Shown here one piece after another: positions 32,871 through 41,785 of a stretch of 64,000 nt of DNA. Source of the stretch: Candidatus Dormiibacterota bacterium (GTDB taxonomy: Bacteria > Chloroflexota > Dormibacteria > Dormibacterales > Dormibacteraceae); NCBI GenBank assembly GCA_003139695.1, contig PLJM01000025.1, positions 1 to 64,000 on the forward strand. The letters run 5' to 3'. Every line of letters begins with the position of its first letter. Position 1 is the first letter of the stretch. The translations under genes were made by a program, and so were the position numbers. The notes below the pieces were generated by a model. The model did not search any database and was not told where the DNA came from. It saw only the letters and a list, made by a program, of their open reading frames with translations.

Positions 32871-33400
32871 CGATACCGGAATGTGAAGATGGCGGTGCCT
32901 ATGCCCCACAAGCCCGCGATGAGGGGCAGGATGAATGTCCAGTTGAGGTGCGGCATGCCAGCACCCTCCAGGAACCCATAAGTGAACGTGAGCAGCGCAG
33001 TGCCCCCCAGCGCGAACGCGAACGCCTCGGTCTGGATCCGCTTCTGCAGCTCATCGGTCTGCGAGAGCCGGCGCACGAAGAGGAACACCACCAGGGCCGC
33101 CGGCAGCACCGGCACCACGGCCACCACGTAGCGCCACGACGCCTCCGGGTTGGCGCGTAGGAGCGTGACCGACCCGATCAGCAACATCATGTACGCGAGC
33201 AGGGCCAGGCCGATCTCGATCTGCGAGCGATAGGTGACCCAGGTCGACTGCACCTGCATGGCGGGTGGCGTCGGGCCGGGGATGCCGGCGACCATAGGCG
33301 GGATGTTCGACTCCGTCCGCGTAAACGGCGACGCGGGGTGCGTGTACAGCGGTTCGACCGGGGCTTGAGTCGGATTGTGCTCGGGAGGGGCGTCACTCAT
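32867..33400 (-). CDS. Four-helix membrane protein paired with the XRE regulator
   Basis: The 177-residue protein has a 55-residue Pro-rich cytoplasmic head and four transmembrane helices (about 63-82, 92-109, 128-145, 155-173) with RRLSQTDELQKRIQTEAFAFALGG between helices two and three. That QTDEL/RIQ.EA pattern occurs in membrane proteins coded next to short XRE regulators in many Gram-positive genomes. The pair is coupled by a 4-base overlap, and the membrane protein may modulate the regulator or be its target. Confidence 0.7.
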   Translation of the reverse strand: MSDAPPEHNPTQAPVEPLYTHPASPFTRTESNIPPMVAGIPGPTPPAMQVQSTWVTYRSQIEIGLALLAYMMLLIGSVTLLRANPEASWRYVVAVVPVLPAALVVFLFVRRLSQTDELQKRIQTEAFAFALGGTALLTFTYGFLEGAGMPHLNWTFILPLIAGLWGIGTAIFTFRYR

Positions 33401-33568
33401 GTCCGCGCACAGTAAAGGTTACTTATCAGAATGTCAAGCGTCCTTGTCTTAGCGCAAGAGGGCTAGTCGAGGTTGCCGAGGCGGTTGAGGAGGCTTGTCA
33501 CCAAGTCACTACCCCCTACCAACGCTCGGCCAGCCACACCTGGTCGGCGCGATTAACATCAGGTCACG

Positions 33569-33724
33569 ATGAGCCCGATGGAAGGCGGCGCGATGCCCAA
33601 ACCGAGCGATCAGGCGAAAGCGGCTTTTACCAAGCTCGTGACCGCACTCGAGCTGACAGGCCGCATGCCGCCGAAGGTCGTGGCAGCGAAGAAGGGACCA
33701 AGAAACCCGAGACTCGCTAGGTAG
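33569..33724 (+). CDS. Small basic protein, 51 residues
   Basis: ATG 33569 opens a frame MSPMEGGAMPKPSDQAKAAF ending PRNPRLAR. ATG 33593 is an alternative start that would leave a 43-residue protein. It contains a helix-like segment KAAFTKLVTALELTGRMPPKVVAA and a very basic tail. It falls in a region without other genes, is convergent with the bactofilin pair and stops two bases before their end. Coding status rests only on composition and position. Confidence 0.4.
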   Translation: MSPMEGGAMPKPSDQAKAAFTKLVTALELTGRMPPKVVAAKKGPRNPRLAR

Positions 33725-33726
33725 CG

Positions 33727-34266
33727 CTAGCGCTTCGGCTTGCCCTTGGCCTTTCCGTCGGTGCGGGTGGGTTGCGGTTCTGCAGCCATGTCGGGGGCCT
33801 GCGCCGCTGCCACCGGCTCTGGTGCGGCGCCGGCGGGCGCTGGCTCCGGCGCCGGAGTGAACGCATCGGGCTGGGGGCCCATCGAGACGTTGCCGCTGAA
33901 GGTCGCGCCATCCTGGATGACGAGCCTCGCGACGCGTACGTCGCCGATCAGCGATCCTGAGCGGGCCACCACCAATCGCTTGCGTGCAATGACGGGTCCG
34001 CTGACGCTGCCTCGAATGTTGATGTCTCCACCCGCCAGCGACGCGTTGACCTTGGCCTCGTCGTCGACCTCGACGTCCCCGGTGGCATGGATCTCTCCCT
34101 GCACCGTGCCGCCCAGGCGGACATCGCCGTCGATGTGAAGCTCGCCGATCAGTCGGTCGCGCGGGCCGAGCGTGATCCCGCCGCGACGGCCGGTGGTCGG
34201 AGTTTCAGGCGGCGGCTGATCCGCCGTCTTCCCTGGAACCCTAGCCCCCGGAGCCCTGGTGCTCAA
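33727..34266 (-). CDS. Bactofilin (polymer-forming cytoskeletal protein), copy 2
   Basis: The 179 residues hold a bactofilin beta-helix (about 33-125; GPRDRLIGELHIDGDVRLGGTVQGEIHATGDVEVDDEAKV) between a disordered head and a long Pro/Ala-rich tail ending in KAKGKPKR. Bactofilins self-assemble into filaments that scaffold cell-shape or wall enzymes. TTG 34266 begins the frame and overlaps the upstream bactofilin by 26 bases. Confidence 0.85.
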   Translation of the reverse strand: MSTRAPGARVPGKTADQPPPETPTTGRRGGITLGPRDRLIGELHIDGDVRLGGTVQGEIHATGDVEVDDEAKVNASLAGGDINIRGSVSGPVIARKRLVVARSGSLIGDVRVARLVIQDGATFSGNVSMGPQPDAFTPAPEPAPAGAAPEPVAAAQAPDMAAEPQPTRTDGKAKGKPKR

Positions 34267-34645
34267 AGTCGCCCATCCTGACGTGGCCGTTCAGGCTGGC
34301 GCCGTCCTCGATCTGCAGCCGGCGCACCGTCACGTCGCCACTCATCTTTGCGTTCTTTCCCAACACCAGCTTGTCGCGGGCGTTGAGGGTACCTTCGACG
34401 TCGCCCTTGATGGTGACGTTGGATGCTTCGAGGAAAGCCTTCACCTTGGCGCCAGAGGCAACCTCGATGTTGCCGCTCACACGAAGCTCGCCTTCCGCGC
34501 GGCCGTCCACGTGGACGTGGCCATCGTAGGTGAGCTTGCCTTCCAGGCTGTCATTCGGCCCCATCGTGAACCGACGAAGCCCATCTTTCTTGTCTTGGGC
34601 AGCCTCCGCAGGCGTGCTTTCTGCGACTGCCTCCTGTACGTCCAT
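34241..34645 (-). CDS. Bactofilin, copy 1
   Basis: The 134-residue bactofilin has the beta-helix core MGPNDSLEGKLTYDGHVHVDGRAEGELRVSGNIEVASGAKVKAFLEAS and a short acidic head. It is shorter than its neighbour, with which it shares about the same repeat register, and is translated first. Two bactofilins in one transcript often copolymerise. Confidence 0.87.
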   Translation of the reverse strand: MDVQEAVAESTPAEAAQDKKDGLRRFTMGPNDSLEGKLTYDGHVHVDGRAEGELRVSGNIEVASGAKVKAFLEASNVTIKGDVEGTLNARDKLVLGKNAKMSGDVTVRRLQIEDGASLNGHVRMGDFEHQGSGG

Positions 34646-34769
34646 GAACTCGAGTCACCCCCGCTTGGATTAGGCTCCGATTCGCACCGAAGCCGAACCT
34701 ACAGGTTACTGCAGGACGGCTACCGCCGGCCGTTTCAAACCCCCTGCATTGCCAGGCAACGGAGAGTTG

Positions 34770-35408
34770 CTAGGTGGCGCGGTCTTCGATCTCCCAGGCA
34801 TGGTCGAGCGCGTGCCAAGCCATTCGACGGGCGGCATAGCGGGCGGGCCAGCCTCGTTCGGTCACACCCTTGGTGCCGGCCCTCAAGCCCGCGACGATCG
34901 CATTCCGGAACTCACGCAGCGTGGCCGAGTCCCCGGCGGCGGGCTGCTGCAAACGGAGACCGAGCTTTCGAGCGTACATAGTCTCCGCGCCGAGCACGTG
35001 CTCAACTATCTTGTCTCGATCGCGGCCCCCGCCGCGCGGCCCCTTCCGCAAGGAGGGCGGGGCTTTTTCGACCATGCGGTCCAAGACGGTCCACGACGCC
35101 GCCACGAGCGCCGAAAGCCTCCCCGCTTCCTTTTTCGTGAGCCGCTTGGACTCGGCCTTGGCGATCGCTCCAGGTGCCCCGAATTCAGTGGTCGCGTCGC
35201 CCGGCAGGCGTTCGACGACATCGAAGCCCGCGCCCGGGGCGAACGGGATGTGCGCTGCCTTGGCCGTCTGCGCGTACCTCGGCGCCGCTGCAGCCAGCGC
35301 TTCGAGTGCGGATTTCTCATCCTTTCCGGAGCGCGTCCAGCCCGGCCAGTCGGCAGCCGACGCGAAGACTCGACGCTTGCCAACCTCTAGATAAACCCTG
35401 GTCAGCAT
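34770..35408 (-). CDS. DinB-like helical-bundle protein, unknown role
   Basis: The 212 residues start MLTRVYLEVGKRRVFASAADWPGW, a domain resembling the short HicB/UPF-type fold, followed by a helical part with HVLGAETMYARKLG and RYAARRMAWHALDHAWEIEDR. Histidines at spacings like the DinB metal site suggest that superfamily, but this is a weak call. ATG 35408 is selected because the upstream frame enters the carbonic anhydrase gene, which ends 10 bases before it. Confidence 0.6.
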   Translation of the reverse strand: MLTRVYLEVGKRRVFASAADWPGWTRSGKDEKSALEALAAAAPRYAQTAKAAHIPFAPGAGFDVVERLPGDATTEFGAPGAIAKAESKRLTKKEAGRLSALVAASWTVLDRMVEKAPPSLRKGPRGGGRDRDKIVEHVLGAETMYARKLGLRLQQPAAGDSATLREFRNAIVAGLRAGTKGVTERGWPARYAARRMAWHALDHAWEIEDRAT

Positions 35409-35418
35409 ATGTCGCGCC

Positions 35419-35910
35419 TCAAGCGGAATGAACCTCGGTGACGGTGTTGGCCGCAAGGTCGTAGAGAAAACCCCGGATCTTGTCGCGGTGGGCCAGGTGT
35501 AGGTCAAGGCGCAAACGGCCGACATCCTGCACAACGGCCGCGATCGGATCTTCGAAGACGCCTAAGGCCTCATCGAAGCTATGGCCAGTCGCCGCGGCGA
35601 TTTTGTCAGCAAGCTCTTTCTGCTTGAAGCGGCCGAGCAAGCATTCGGTGTGATGGATGACCATGATCTCTCGCGTCCCGGTAACGGCCTGCGAAAGCGC
35701 AAGCCCGTGTCGCGCATCGTCGGTGGCGCGCCCTCCTGCGTTGCGAATGACGTGAGCGTCCCCGGGGCGCAGGCCGAGCAGTGCGCTCACGTCGACGCGC
35801 GCGTCCATGCAGGTCAACACGGCGAGCTTCTGAACCGGCTCGACGATGCGCGCCGCGCTGCCCAGGTAATGGAGCCGAGTGTTCATGACGACTCGATCGA
35901 TGGCGTCCAT
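35419..35910 (-). CDS. Beta-class carbonic anhydrase
   Basis: The 163-residue protein has the zinc ligands Cys in LTCMDARVD (Cys-x-Asp-x-Arg) and the His/Cys pair in HHTECLL, spaced as in short beta carbonic anhydrases such as mycobacterial Rv1284. NAGGRATDDARHGL is also typical. It interconverts CO2 and bicarbonate. ATG 35910 overlaps the stop of the cyclase-ATPase gene as TGATG. Confidence 0.9.
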   Translation of the reverse strand: MDAIDRVVMNTRLHYLGSAARIVEPVQKLAVLTCMDARVDVSALLGLRPGDAHVIRNAGGRATDDARHGLALSQAVTGTREIMVIHHTECLLGRFKQKELADKIAAATGHSFDEALGVFEDPIAAVVQDVGRLRLDLHLAHRDKIRGFLYDLAANTVTEVHSA

Positions 35911-38792
35911 CAACCCGAGTAGTCTCGCTGGCTGGTCGATGCCGCGGCACTGGTCGTGCGCGGGCCGTGTGCCTCGGCTTCCTGTGAGTGGCGGTAGCGC
36001 GTCTCCGCCTCAGCATCATCGCCCCTCATCTCGGCCACGCGGGCGAACGCCCGCCATGTCCAACCGGCCAGCTGGCGCTCGCCCAGCTCCTCAGAAGCGT
36101 GGATTGCATATCGAAGGTCTTCCTCGGCTTCGTCGAAACGTCCCAGCTCCCGTTTTGAGATGCCGCGCTCCGCTCTCGCGTCGGCAAGCTCCCAGCGCGC
36201 TCCCAGCTGGCTGAAAATCGCGATTCCCTTGTCGAGCCACTGAAGCGATTCCTCGAAGCGGCCGAGGTCCTCGAAGACGCGGCCCATCTGCACCGCCGTC
36301 ACTGCCACGCTGAATTGATCACCAGTCTCTTCGGCGAGCACACTTGCCTCCTCGATAAGGCGCATCGCCTCGTCGAAGTTCTTGCCCTCCACCTGGTTGA
36401 TCGACAGGGACGTCAGCGCACGCACGCGCGCCCATCGGTCATTGGTGCCGGCGAGCGACAGGGCCCGCCTCCAGATCACTTCGGCCTCGTCGAAGCGGTC
36501 ACGGGTCCACGGCACCCAACCTGCGAAAAGAAGCGTGCGCGTGATGGCGAAGTCGTCGCCCAGCTTTTCGGCCGCAGACAACGACCGGTCGAGGAGGGCT
36601 TCGGCCTTGTCGACGTCGGCTTCTACGTTGATCGCGATGTCGCCGAGGAACCGGAGTGCGTGAGCGAGCGCGAACGCATCGTCGTGGACCGTCGCGAGCG
36701 CCACAGACCGTTCGAGCGCCGCCTTCGCAGCCGGGTACTCGCCCAGCCAGTAGTGGGCCTCACCAAGTCCCGCCAGAACTCGCGCCTCTCGCACCCCCCA
36801 CCTCCCATCCGGACCGGACATTGCCAGCGACCGCTCGTAGAAGTCGATGGCAGAGCGGCTCTCCATGCGGCGCCTCGCGCGGTCCCCCGCCACCAGCAGA
36901 CCATCGGCTGCCCGCTCGGTGGTCGCGTGGTCGCTCGGGTCGAGGTCGCGAGCGGCCAACGCCGCCAGCTCGAGATGATCGGCCGCCCACGACGGATGGC
37001 CGGTGTCCAGCAGGCTTTGCGCCACCAGCTCGTGGAGCCTCAAACGCTCGCGTTTCGGCAGGCTCGCGTACGCGACCTCGCGGAGGGTGGCGTGCCGCAT
37101 TCTCCATTGGGCTTCAGCCCGGCCCTCGTCGCGCACGATGATTTCCGAGTCCTCGAGCATTTGCAGCTCTTCGAGCTTGGGGGCGCCATCGACCAGGGCC
37201 AGCTCCGCCATGTCGAACGAGTAGAGAAAGACCGAGGCTCGCCGCGCAAGCTCTCGCAGCCGCGAAGGCAAAGCATCCAGCCTGGCCGCGACCACAGCCT
37301 GGACCGTCGGCGGCAGGTTCGCCGCTCCCCGCGCCGGCATCGCGCCCGCCTCGTTCATGAGCATGCCGGTCGTCTCGATGATGAAATAGGGATTGCCGCC
37401 GGCGCGCGCCGCGATCGCAGCCGACTCCTGGTCGTCGATCGTGTCACCACCCGCCGCACGGACGAGCTCAATCGATTCGTCGCTGGACAGCGGGTCGAGG
37501 TTCACGAGAACGGCGTTTCCACTGCTCGTGCCCCAGGAGGGCCGCGTCTCAAGAAGCTCTGGCCGCGCGAGCGCCACCACCAGGGCGCGACGCGATCCGC
37601 GAGGGCTTTTGGCGCCGAGACGCTCGATCAAGTCGAGCATCATCGGACGAAGGGTGTGAAGGTCCTCGAATACGAGCACCACCGTGCCCTTTTGGGCGAG
37701 ACCGTCGACCAGCGCGATGAAACCTGCCGTGACGTCGTGCACGAAGGCGGATTCCTCCCTCTGCCCTGCAACTCCGAACAGGAGGCCCAGCCGGTCGGCG
37801 GTCACATCGACCTCGGACGGCTCGACCGTTCGCTCGGCCAGGTCGCGCAGGCGCTGCACCGTCTTCTCGTGCGGTTCGCCATCTCGGATCCCGGCCAGCT
37901 CGCCAACGATTGCGGCCGCGGGGCCGAACGTGGCGGTATCCGTGTACGAGCGCGAGCGGCCATGCACAACGACCACGCTCGACTCGACGCTTGCGACCAG
38001 CTCGGCTGCCAATCGGCTCTTGCCGATGCCGGCCTCACCGAGGATCGTGACGAGCACAGGGCGCCCCGTCGTGGTGGCCAGGCTCAAGCTCTGGCGAAGG
38101 ATCGCCTGTTCGCTGACACGGCCAACGAATGCGATGGTCCGGCGGGCCGAGCGCGCTGTCAGCGTCTCTACCGGAAAAGACGCCAACACCGCGTCGAAAC
38201 CCTTCGCGCGCACCATTCGCCGGTGGCCGTACGAAACGGCTTCCGACGTGAGCGCACGCGTCGTCTGGCCGGCCAGGATCTGACCGGGTCGGGCCGCCGA
38301 CTGGAGGCGCGCGGCCATGTTCACGACAGGGCCTGTCACCAGCAGCTGGCCTGCGGGGCCGACCCCTGTAGCGGCCTCGCCCGATTCGATTCCAATCCTC
38401 ACCTCGAGCGGGGCCGTCAGGCCCTCGGCACGGCCGAGGCGCCGTACGCGCTCGCGGATGGCCATGGCCGCCCGCACCGCCCTTATCGCGTCGTCCTCGT
38501 GGACGTGCGGCAGGCCAAACACCGCCATCACTGCGTCACCGATGAACTTTTCCGGGCGGCCCCGCAGAGCCTGCAGCTCCTCGGTGGCGGCCTCGAAGAA
38601 GCGCCCCATGACCTCGCGGGCGCGTTCTGGATCCAGGGATTGGGCCAGCCCGGTCGAGTCGACCAGGTCGGCGAACAGGACCGTGACCATCTTGCGTTCC
38701 TGGGTGCCGAGGAGGGTGCCGACCACGGCGCCGCAGTTGGAGCAAAACCTGGCGCCTGGCTGGAGGGGCTGGCCGCAAACCGCACACGGCAT
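35910..38792 (-). CDS. Class III nucleotide cyclase-like protein with AAA ATPase and TPR repeats
   Basis: The 960 residues run: zinc ribbon CAVCGQPLQPGARFCSNCG (3-21), class III cyclase domain (about 32-210) with metal-binding FADLVDS and GDAVMAVFG, an AAA/STAND ATPase with Walker A GEAGIGKSR (about 253), and C-terminal TPR-like repeats (about 620-940). It may make cAMP/cGMP or only regulate. ATG 38792 starts at the zinc ribbon; the upstream frame overlaps the cNMP-binding gene. The next gene upstream encodes a cyclic-nucleotide-binding domain, which fits a local second-messenger unit. Confidence 0.88.
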   Translation of the reverse strand: MPCAVCGQPLQPGARFCSNCGAVVGTLLGTQERKMVTVLFADLVDSTGLAQSLDPERAREVMGRFFEAATEELQALRGRPEKFIGDAVMAVFGLPHVHEDDAIRAVRAAMAIRERVRRLGRAEGLTAPLEVRIGIESGEAATGVGPAGQLLVTGPVVNMAARLQSAARPGQILAGQTTRALTSEAVSYGHRRMVRAKGFDAVLASFPVETLTARSARRTIAFVGRVSEQAILRQSLSLATTTGRPVLVTILGEAGIGKSRLAAELVASVESSVVVVHGRSRSYTDTATFGPAAAIVGELAGIRDGEPHEKTVQRLRDLAERTVEPSEVDVTADRLGLLFGVAGQREESAFVHDVTAGFIALVDGLAQKGTVVLVFEDLHTLRPMMLDLIERLGAKSPRGSRRALVVALARPELLETRPSWGTSSGNAVLVNLDPLSSDESIELVRAAGGDTIDDQESAAIAARAGGNPYFIIETTGMLMNEAGAMPARGAANLPPTVQAVVAARLDALPSRLRELARRASVFLYSFDMAELALVDGAPKLEELQMLEDSEIIVRDEGRAEAQWRMRHATLREVAYASLPKRERLRLHELVAQSLLDTGHPSWAADHLELAALAARDLDPSDHATTERAADGLLVAGDRARRRMESRSAIDFYERSLAMSGPDGRWGVREARVLAGLGEAHYWLGEYPAAKAALERSVALATVHDDAFALAHALRFLGDIAINVEADVDKAEALLDRSLSAAEKLGDDFAITRTLLFAGWVPWTRDRFDEAEVIWRRALSLAGTNDRWARVRALTSLSINQVEGKNFDEAMRLIEEASVLAEETGDQFSVAVTAVQMGRVFEDLGRFEESLQWLDKGIAIFSQLGARWELADARAERGISKRELGRFDEAEEDLRYAIHASEELGERQLAGWTWRAFARVAEMRGDDAEAETRYRHSQEAEAHGPRTTSAAASTSQRDYSG

Positions 38793-38841
38793 CGGCAGGC
38801 CTGCCGAAAGCGTGCCAGCTGACTTCTTTTTCGCTGCTACC

Positions 38842-39267
38842 TCAACCGACCCGACCGCGATCCAGCGAGTCGCGACGCAGGCGATCCGCTGCCGCGCCGA
38901 GGACCGTTGAGAGCAATGAGTCGCTGGTCTTGATGGCGTCACGGAACTGCAAATGGCTCATGACCATCGCGCGAGAAGCGGTGGTTGTGACGACGGTCGC
39001 AGTGGCCGGCCCGCGGTCCAGCATCCCGATCTCGCCGAAGAAATCGCCGGCGTGCAGCGACGGCCGGGCTTTGCCGTCCACCTCGACGGCCGCCTCGCCT
39101 TCGAGCAACACGTAGAAGCAATCCGACGCGTCGCCCTGCCTGATCAGGGTGTGGTTCGCCCGCAGGTCCACCTCATCGGTCCGGCTGGCAAGGAACTCCA
39201 GCTCCTTACGAGTGCATCGAGAAAACAGGGGCACGCGGGCCATCGCGTCCACTTTCGGGTCGCTCAT
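38842..39267 (-). CDS. Stand-alone cyclic nucleotide-binding domain protein
   Basis: The 141-residue protein is a single cNMP-binding domain (RQGDASDCFYVLLEGEAAVEVDG ... GDFFGEIGMLDRGPATATVVTTT) with no helix-turn-helix, so it is not a Crp-type regulator. The phosphate-binding Glu in FGEIGML and Arg-like segment (RGPATAT, here without the usual Arg-Ser) are partly conserved. It precedes the cyclase-ATPase gene by 49 bases and diverges from a second cyclase gene. Confidence 0.85.
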   Translation of the reverse strand: MSDPKVDAMARVPLFSRCTRKELEFLASRTDEVDLRANHTLIRQGDASDCFYVLLEGEAAVEVDGKARPSLHAGDFFGEIGMLDRGPATATVVTTTASRAMVMSHLQFRDAIKTSDSLLSTVLGAAADRLRRDSLDRGRVG

Positions 39268-39350
39268 GCATGGCAGGATACCCCCGGCACGGCGGCCAGT
39301 AAACGGCAAGATTGAGGGGGACTTGGACCTCCGAGCTTGGGAGTACCTCC

Positions 39351-40271
39351 ATGACGCAGCTCAGCCAGAAATCCCGCGACAGCCTGCCGGACAGCGCCTT
39401 CGCTTATGTCGACTCGCGCGGCCGTCGACGGCTGCCGATCAACGACGAGGCGCATGTCCGCAACGCTTTGGCGCGTTTCAACCAGACGACGTTTGAGGAC
39501 GAGGCGGCGCGAGACCGCTCCCGGACGCGGCTGCTCAAGGCGGCCAAGAAGTACGGGATCGTGCCGGTCGGTTTCATGACGGGGCAACTGCGTTCGATGA
39601 GCAGCGAGATCGGCGCACGCACCAGTGAGGTGCGGACGCTCCCGACTGGCTCCGTCACATTCCTCCTGGCCGACATTGCAGACTCGACCGGGCTGGTCGC
39701 GAGCCTGGGCGACAGCTACGGCGCTCTGCTGGCCGGCGTCAGGCGAGTCCTGCGCGACGCCATTCGAGCGTCGAACGGACGCGAGGTCGATGCCCGCGCG
39801 GACGAAATGTTTGCCGTGTTCGAGCGTCCGCGCCCAGCCATCGACGCCGCGCTTGCCATCCAGCGCAAGATGCGGTCGAGCACCTGGCCCGGCCGCCCCG
39901 TAGTGCTGGTGAGGGTCGGTCTGCACACCGGGCAGCCCATATTGACCGACACCGGATACGTGGGCCTCGCGGTCAGCACCGCGGCTCGTATCTGCTTTGC
40001 CGCCCACGGCGGCCAGATAGTGGTCTCGAGTGCCGTAAAGGAGGCGATCGCGAACCTGGAAGGGTTGGAGGCCGGCTTCCGAGACCTGGGCCTGCACCAG
40101 CTCCACGGCCTGCCAGAACCTGTGGCATTGCTTCAGCTCGAGGTGGCCGACCTGCCGATGGAATTTCCACCGCCGCGGATCGGGATCAGCGGTTCGGCAA
40201 AGCCTGGAGCGCGGCGACGGCCTGGTCGAGCCGCGAACGAGGCAGCCGGCCGCTCGCGACGGCAGCCTTGA
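39351..40271 (+). CDS. Class III adenylate/guanylate cyclase
   Basis: The 306-residue soluble protein has an N-terminal alpha-helical region (about 1-85; AFAYVDSRGRRRLPINDEAHVRNALARFNQTTF, also seen in actinobacterial proteins) and a class III cyclase domain with both metal aspartates: FLLADIADSTG and RADEMFAVF. ATG 39351 is preferred to an upstream in-frame ATG at 39312. The C-terminal 29 residues are Arg/Gly-rich and read antisense to the 3' end of the convergent GH3 gene over 86 bases. Confidence 0.85.
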   Translation: MTQLSQKSRDSLPDSAFAYVDSRGRRRLPINDEAHVRNALARFNQTTFEDEAARDRSRTRLLKAAKKYGIVPVGFMTGQLRSMSSEIGARTSEVRTLPTGSVTFLLADIADSTGLVASLGDSYGALLAGVRRVLRDAIRASNGREVDARADEMFAVFERPRPAIDAALAIQRKMRSSTWPGRPVVLVRVGLHTGQPILTDTGYVGLAVSTAARICFAAHGGQIVVSSAVKEAIANLEGLEAGFRDLGLHQLHGLPEPVALLQLEVADLPMEFPPPRIGISGSAKPGARRRPGRAANEAAGRSRRQP

Positions 40272-41295
40272 TCGCGTCGTAGGTCGCGTTGGCGACCGAG
40301 AGGTCGTGGGCGATCATCACCATATCGCCACCGTTGACGAGGAACTCGACGGCAGCCTCTGGCGCCGGAGTGCTGTTGGTTATCGCCCCCATCTCCATGT
40401 CGTCGGAGATGATCGCGCCTTTGAACCCCAGGTCGGACCTGAGCATCCGGATGGTGACCGGCGAGAGGTCCGCTGAATGGACGGTGTCGATCACGGGGTA
40501 ATAGAGGTGGCCAAGGAGGACGAAGTCGGTCCCATGCGCGATCGCCGCCTTGAATGGTGGCCACTCGCGTGCTTGCAGCGTGGCCAGGCTTTCGTTAATG
40601 CGAGGCAACTGCGTTTCCGAGCTGACGCTGGTGTCGCCATGGCCTGGGAAATGCTTGGCCGCCGACAGCATGTTCGCGGCATGGATGCCATCCACCACGG
40701 CGCCGACCGCAGTTGCAACCGGGCCAGGACTCGTGCCGTAGCAACGCCCCCACATGATCGAGGACGGGCCGCTGCAGACATCCGACACCGGGCCAAGGTC
40801 GAGGTCGAAGCCGAGCGACTTGATCGCCCTCGCCATTTGTATCGTTCCGGACTTTCCGACCGGCATCGGATCACACGGCACGGTGCTGATCGCCAGGCAC
40901 ACCTGGCCGCCCTCCTGGTCGGTCGCAGCGATCAGTCGATGGCGATCTGCCGCACGAACCGTCGCGATCAGCGATTTCATCGAGGCGGCCGTGGTCGCGT
41001 TGTGGTTCAGGTTCACCACCAGCAGCCCACCGAACTGTCGCTGCTTCCAATCGGCGAGCACCGCATTGGTGAGGCTTCCCCGGAAGCCGACCATGATCAC
41101 CGCGCCGATCTCCTCGTTTAACGTGAGCCCGCCAGGCCCGAGCTGCTGGGTGGGGCTCGGCGATGGCGACGATGCCGCCGAGGGCGTGCTCGACGGCCGT
41201 GACGCGCTCGAGACTGCACCCGTTCCGCCGCACGAGATGAGCAGAGCAGCGAGCAATGCCGGTGTCAGCCGCTTGATCGCGGCGCCGATGTGCAC
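40186..41295 (-). CDS. Glycoside hydrolase family 3 lipoprotein (NagZ-like)
   Basis: The 369 residues have a lipoprotein signal ending LLISCGG (Cys about 22), a Ser/Pro linker and a GH3 TIM barrel with KHFPGHGDTSVSSE and the nucleophile region IISDDMEMGAI. The His of the NagZ-type KHFPGHG loop is kept. It would remove beta-linked N-acetylglucosamine from wall fragments outside the membrane. The C-terminal second GH3 domain is absent, as in NagZ. Confidence 0.9.
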   Translation of the reverse strand: MHIGAAIKRLTPALLAALLISCGGTGAVSSASRPSSTPSAASSPSPSPTQQLGPGGLTLNEEIGAVIMVGFRGSLTNAVLADWKQRQFGGLLVVNLNHNATTAASMKSLIATVRAADRHRLIAATDQEGGQVCLAISTVPCDPMPVGKSGTIQMARAIKSLGFDLDLGPVSDVCSGPSSIMWGRCYGTSPGPVATAVGAVVDGIHAANMLSAAKHFPGHGDTSVSSETQLPRINESLATLQAREWPPFKAAIAHGTDFVLLGHLYYPVIDTVHSADLSPVTIRMLRSDLGFKGAIISDDMEMGAITNSTPAPEAAVEFLVNGGDMVMIAHDLSVANATYDAIKAAVASGRLPRSRLDQAVAALQALPNR

Positions 41296-41398
41296 ACCGA
41301 GATAACGCTCGCGTCGTCGAGAAAGCTACAAGCGCGAATCCGGCGGCCAGCCCGGAATGTCTACGAGCCGGCCGCGGGCAGCCTGTTTTATTGCGCCT

Positions 41399-41785
41399 TC
41401 ATCCCTTCACGTACGAGAGCTTTTCGGCCACCTTGCCGTGGCGCATGCGGAAGAGGTCGATGCCTCGCACGTGGCCGGCGACGCCGTTGTTCTCCCAGTG
41501 GAACACCCAGCGAACGACTGCGCGATCGCCGGAAACGATAGTTTCCTCAGCTTCGAATCGCGCGCTCGGCGTCGATGCGAAGAATCCACTCCAGAACTCG
41601 CGGACGTTTCGCGCGCCAACGTGTCGCTCACCGTCCGGTGCCGGAAAAGTGTTTTCGAACACGCAGTCCTCGGTCATGAGGCTCATGACAACGTCTGTGT
41701 CCCCGCGACCGAACGCATCGTTGAAACGCGCGAGCACCGACTCGGTCTCAGCCGTGAGCGCGCGCTCGTCGCTGCGTATGCTCAT
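41399..41785 (-). CDS. SnoaL-like/NTF2-like small protein
   Basis: The 128-residue cone-shaped alpha+beta barrel has VLARFNDAFGRGDTDVVMSLMTEDCVFENTFPAPDGERHVGARNVREFW and a final IDLFRMRHGKVAEKLSY strand. These proteins may be enzymes or ligand carriers. The start overlaps the stop of the cupin gene by 4 bases, so the two form one operon repressed by the adjacent TetR regulator. Confidence 0.85.
   Translation of the reverse strand: MSIRSDERALTAETESVLARFNDAFGRGDTDVVMSLMTEDCVFENTFPAPDGERHVGARNVREFWSGFFASTPSARFEAEETIVSGDRAVVRWVFHWENNGVAGHVRGIDLFRMRHGKVAEKLSYVKG

Noticed and set aside
36315-38822. A long plus-strand frame (835 codons) opposite the cyclase-ATPase gene
   Set aside because: It is the mirror of a high-GC coding strand, has low-complexity Arg/His/Pro composition and no recognisable domain, while the minus strand encodes a complete multi-domain protein.
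38842-39267. Crp/Fnr-type transcription regulator
   Set aside because: The protein ends after the cNMP-binding domain and has no helix-turn-helix.
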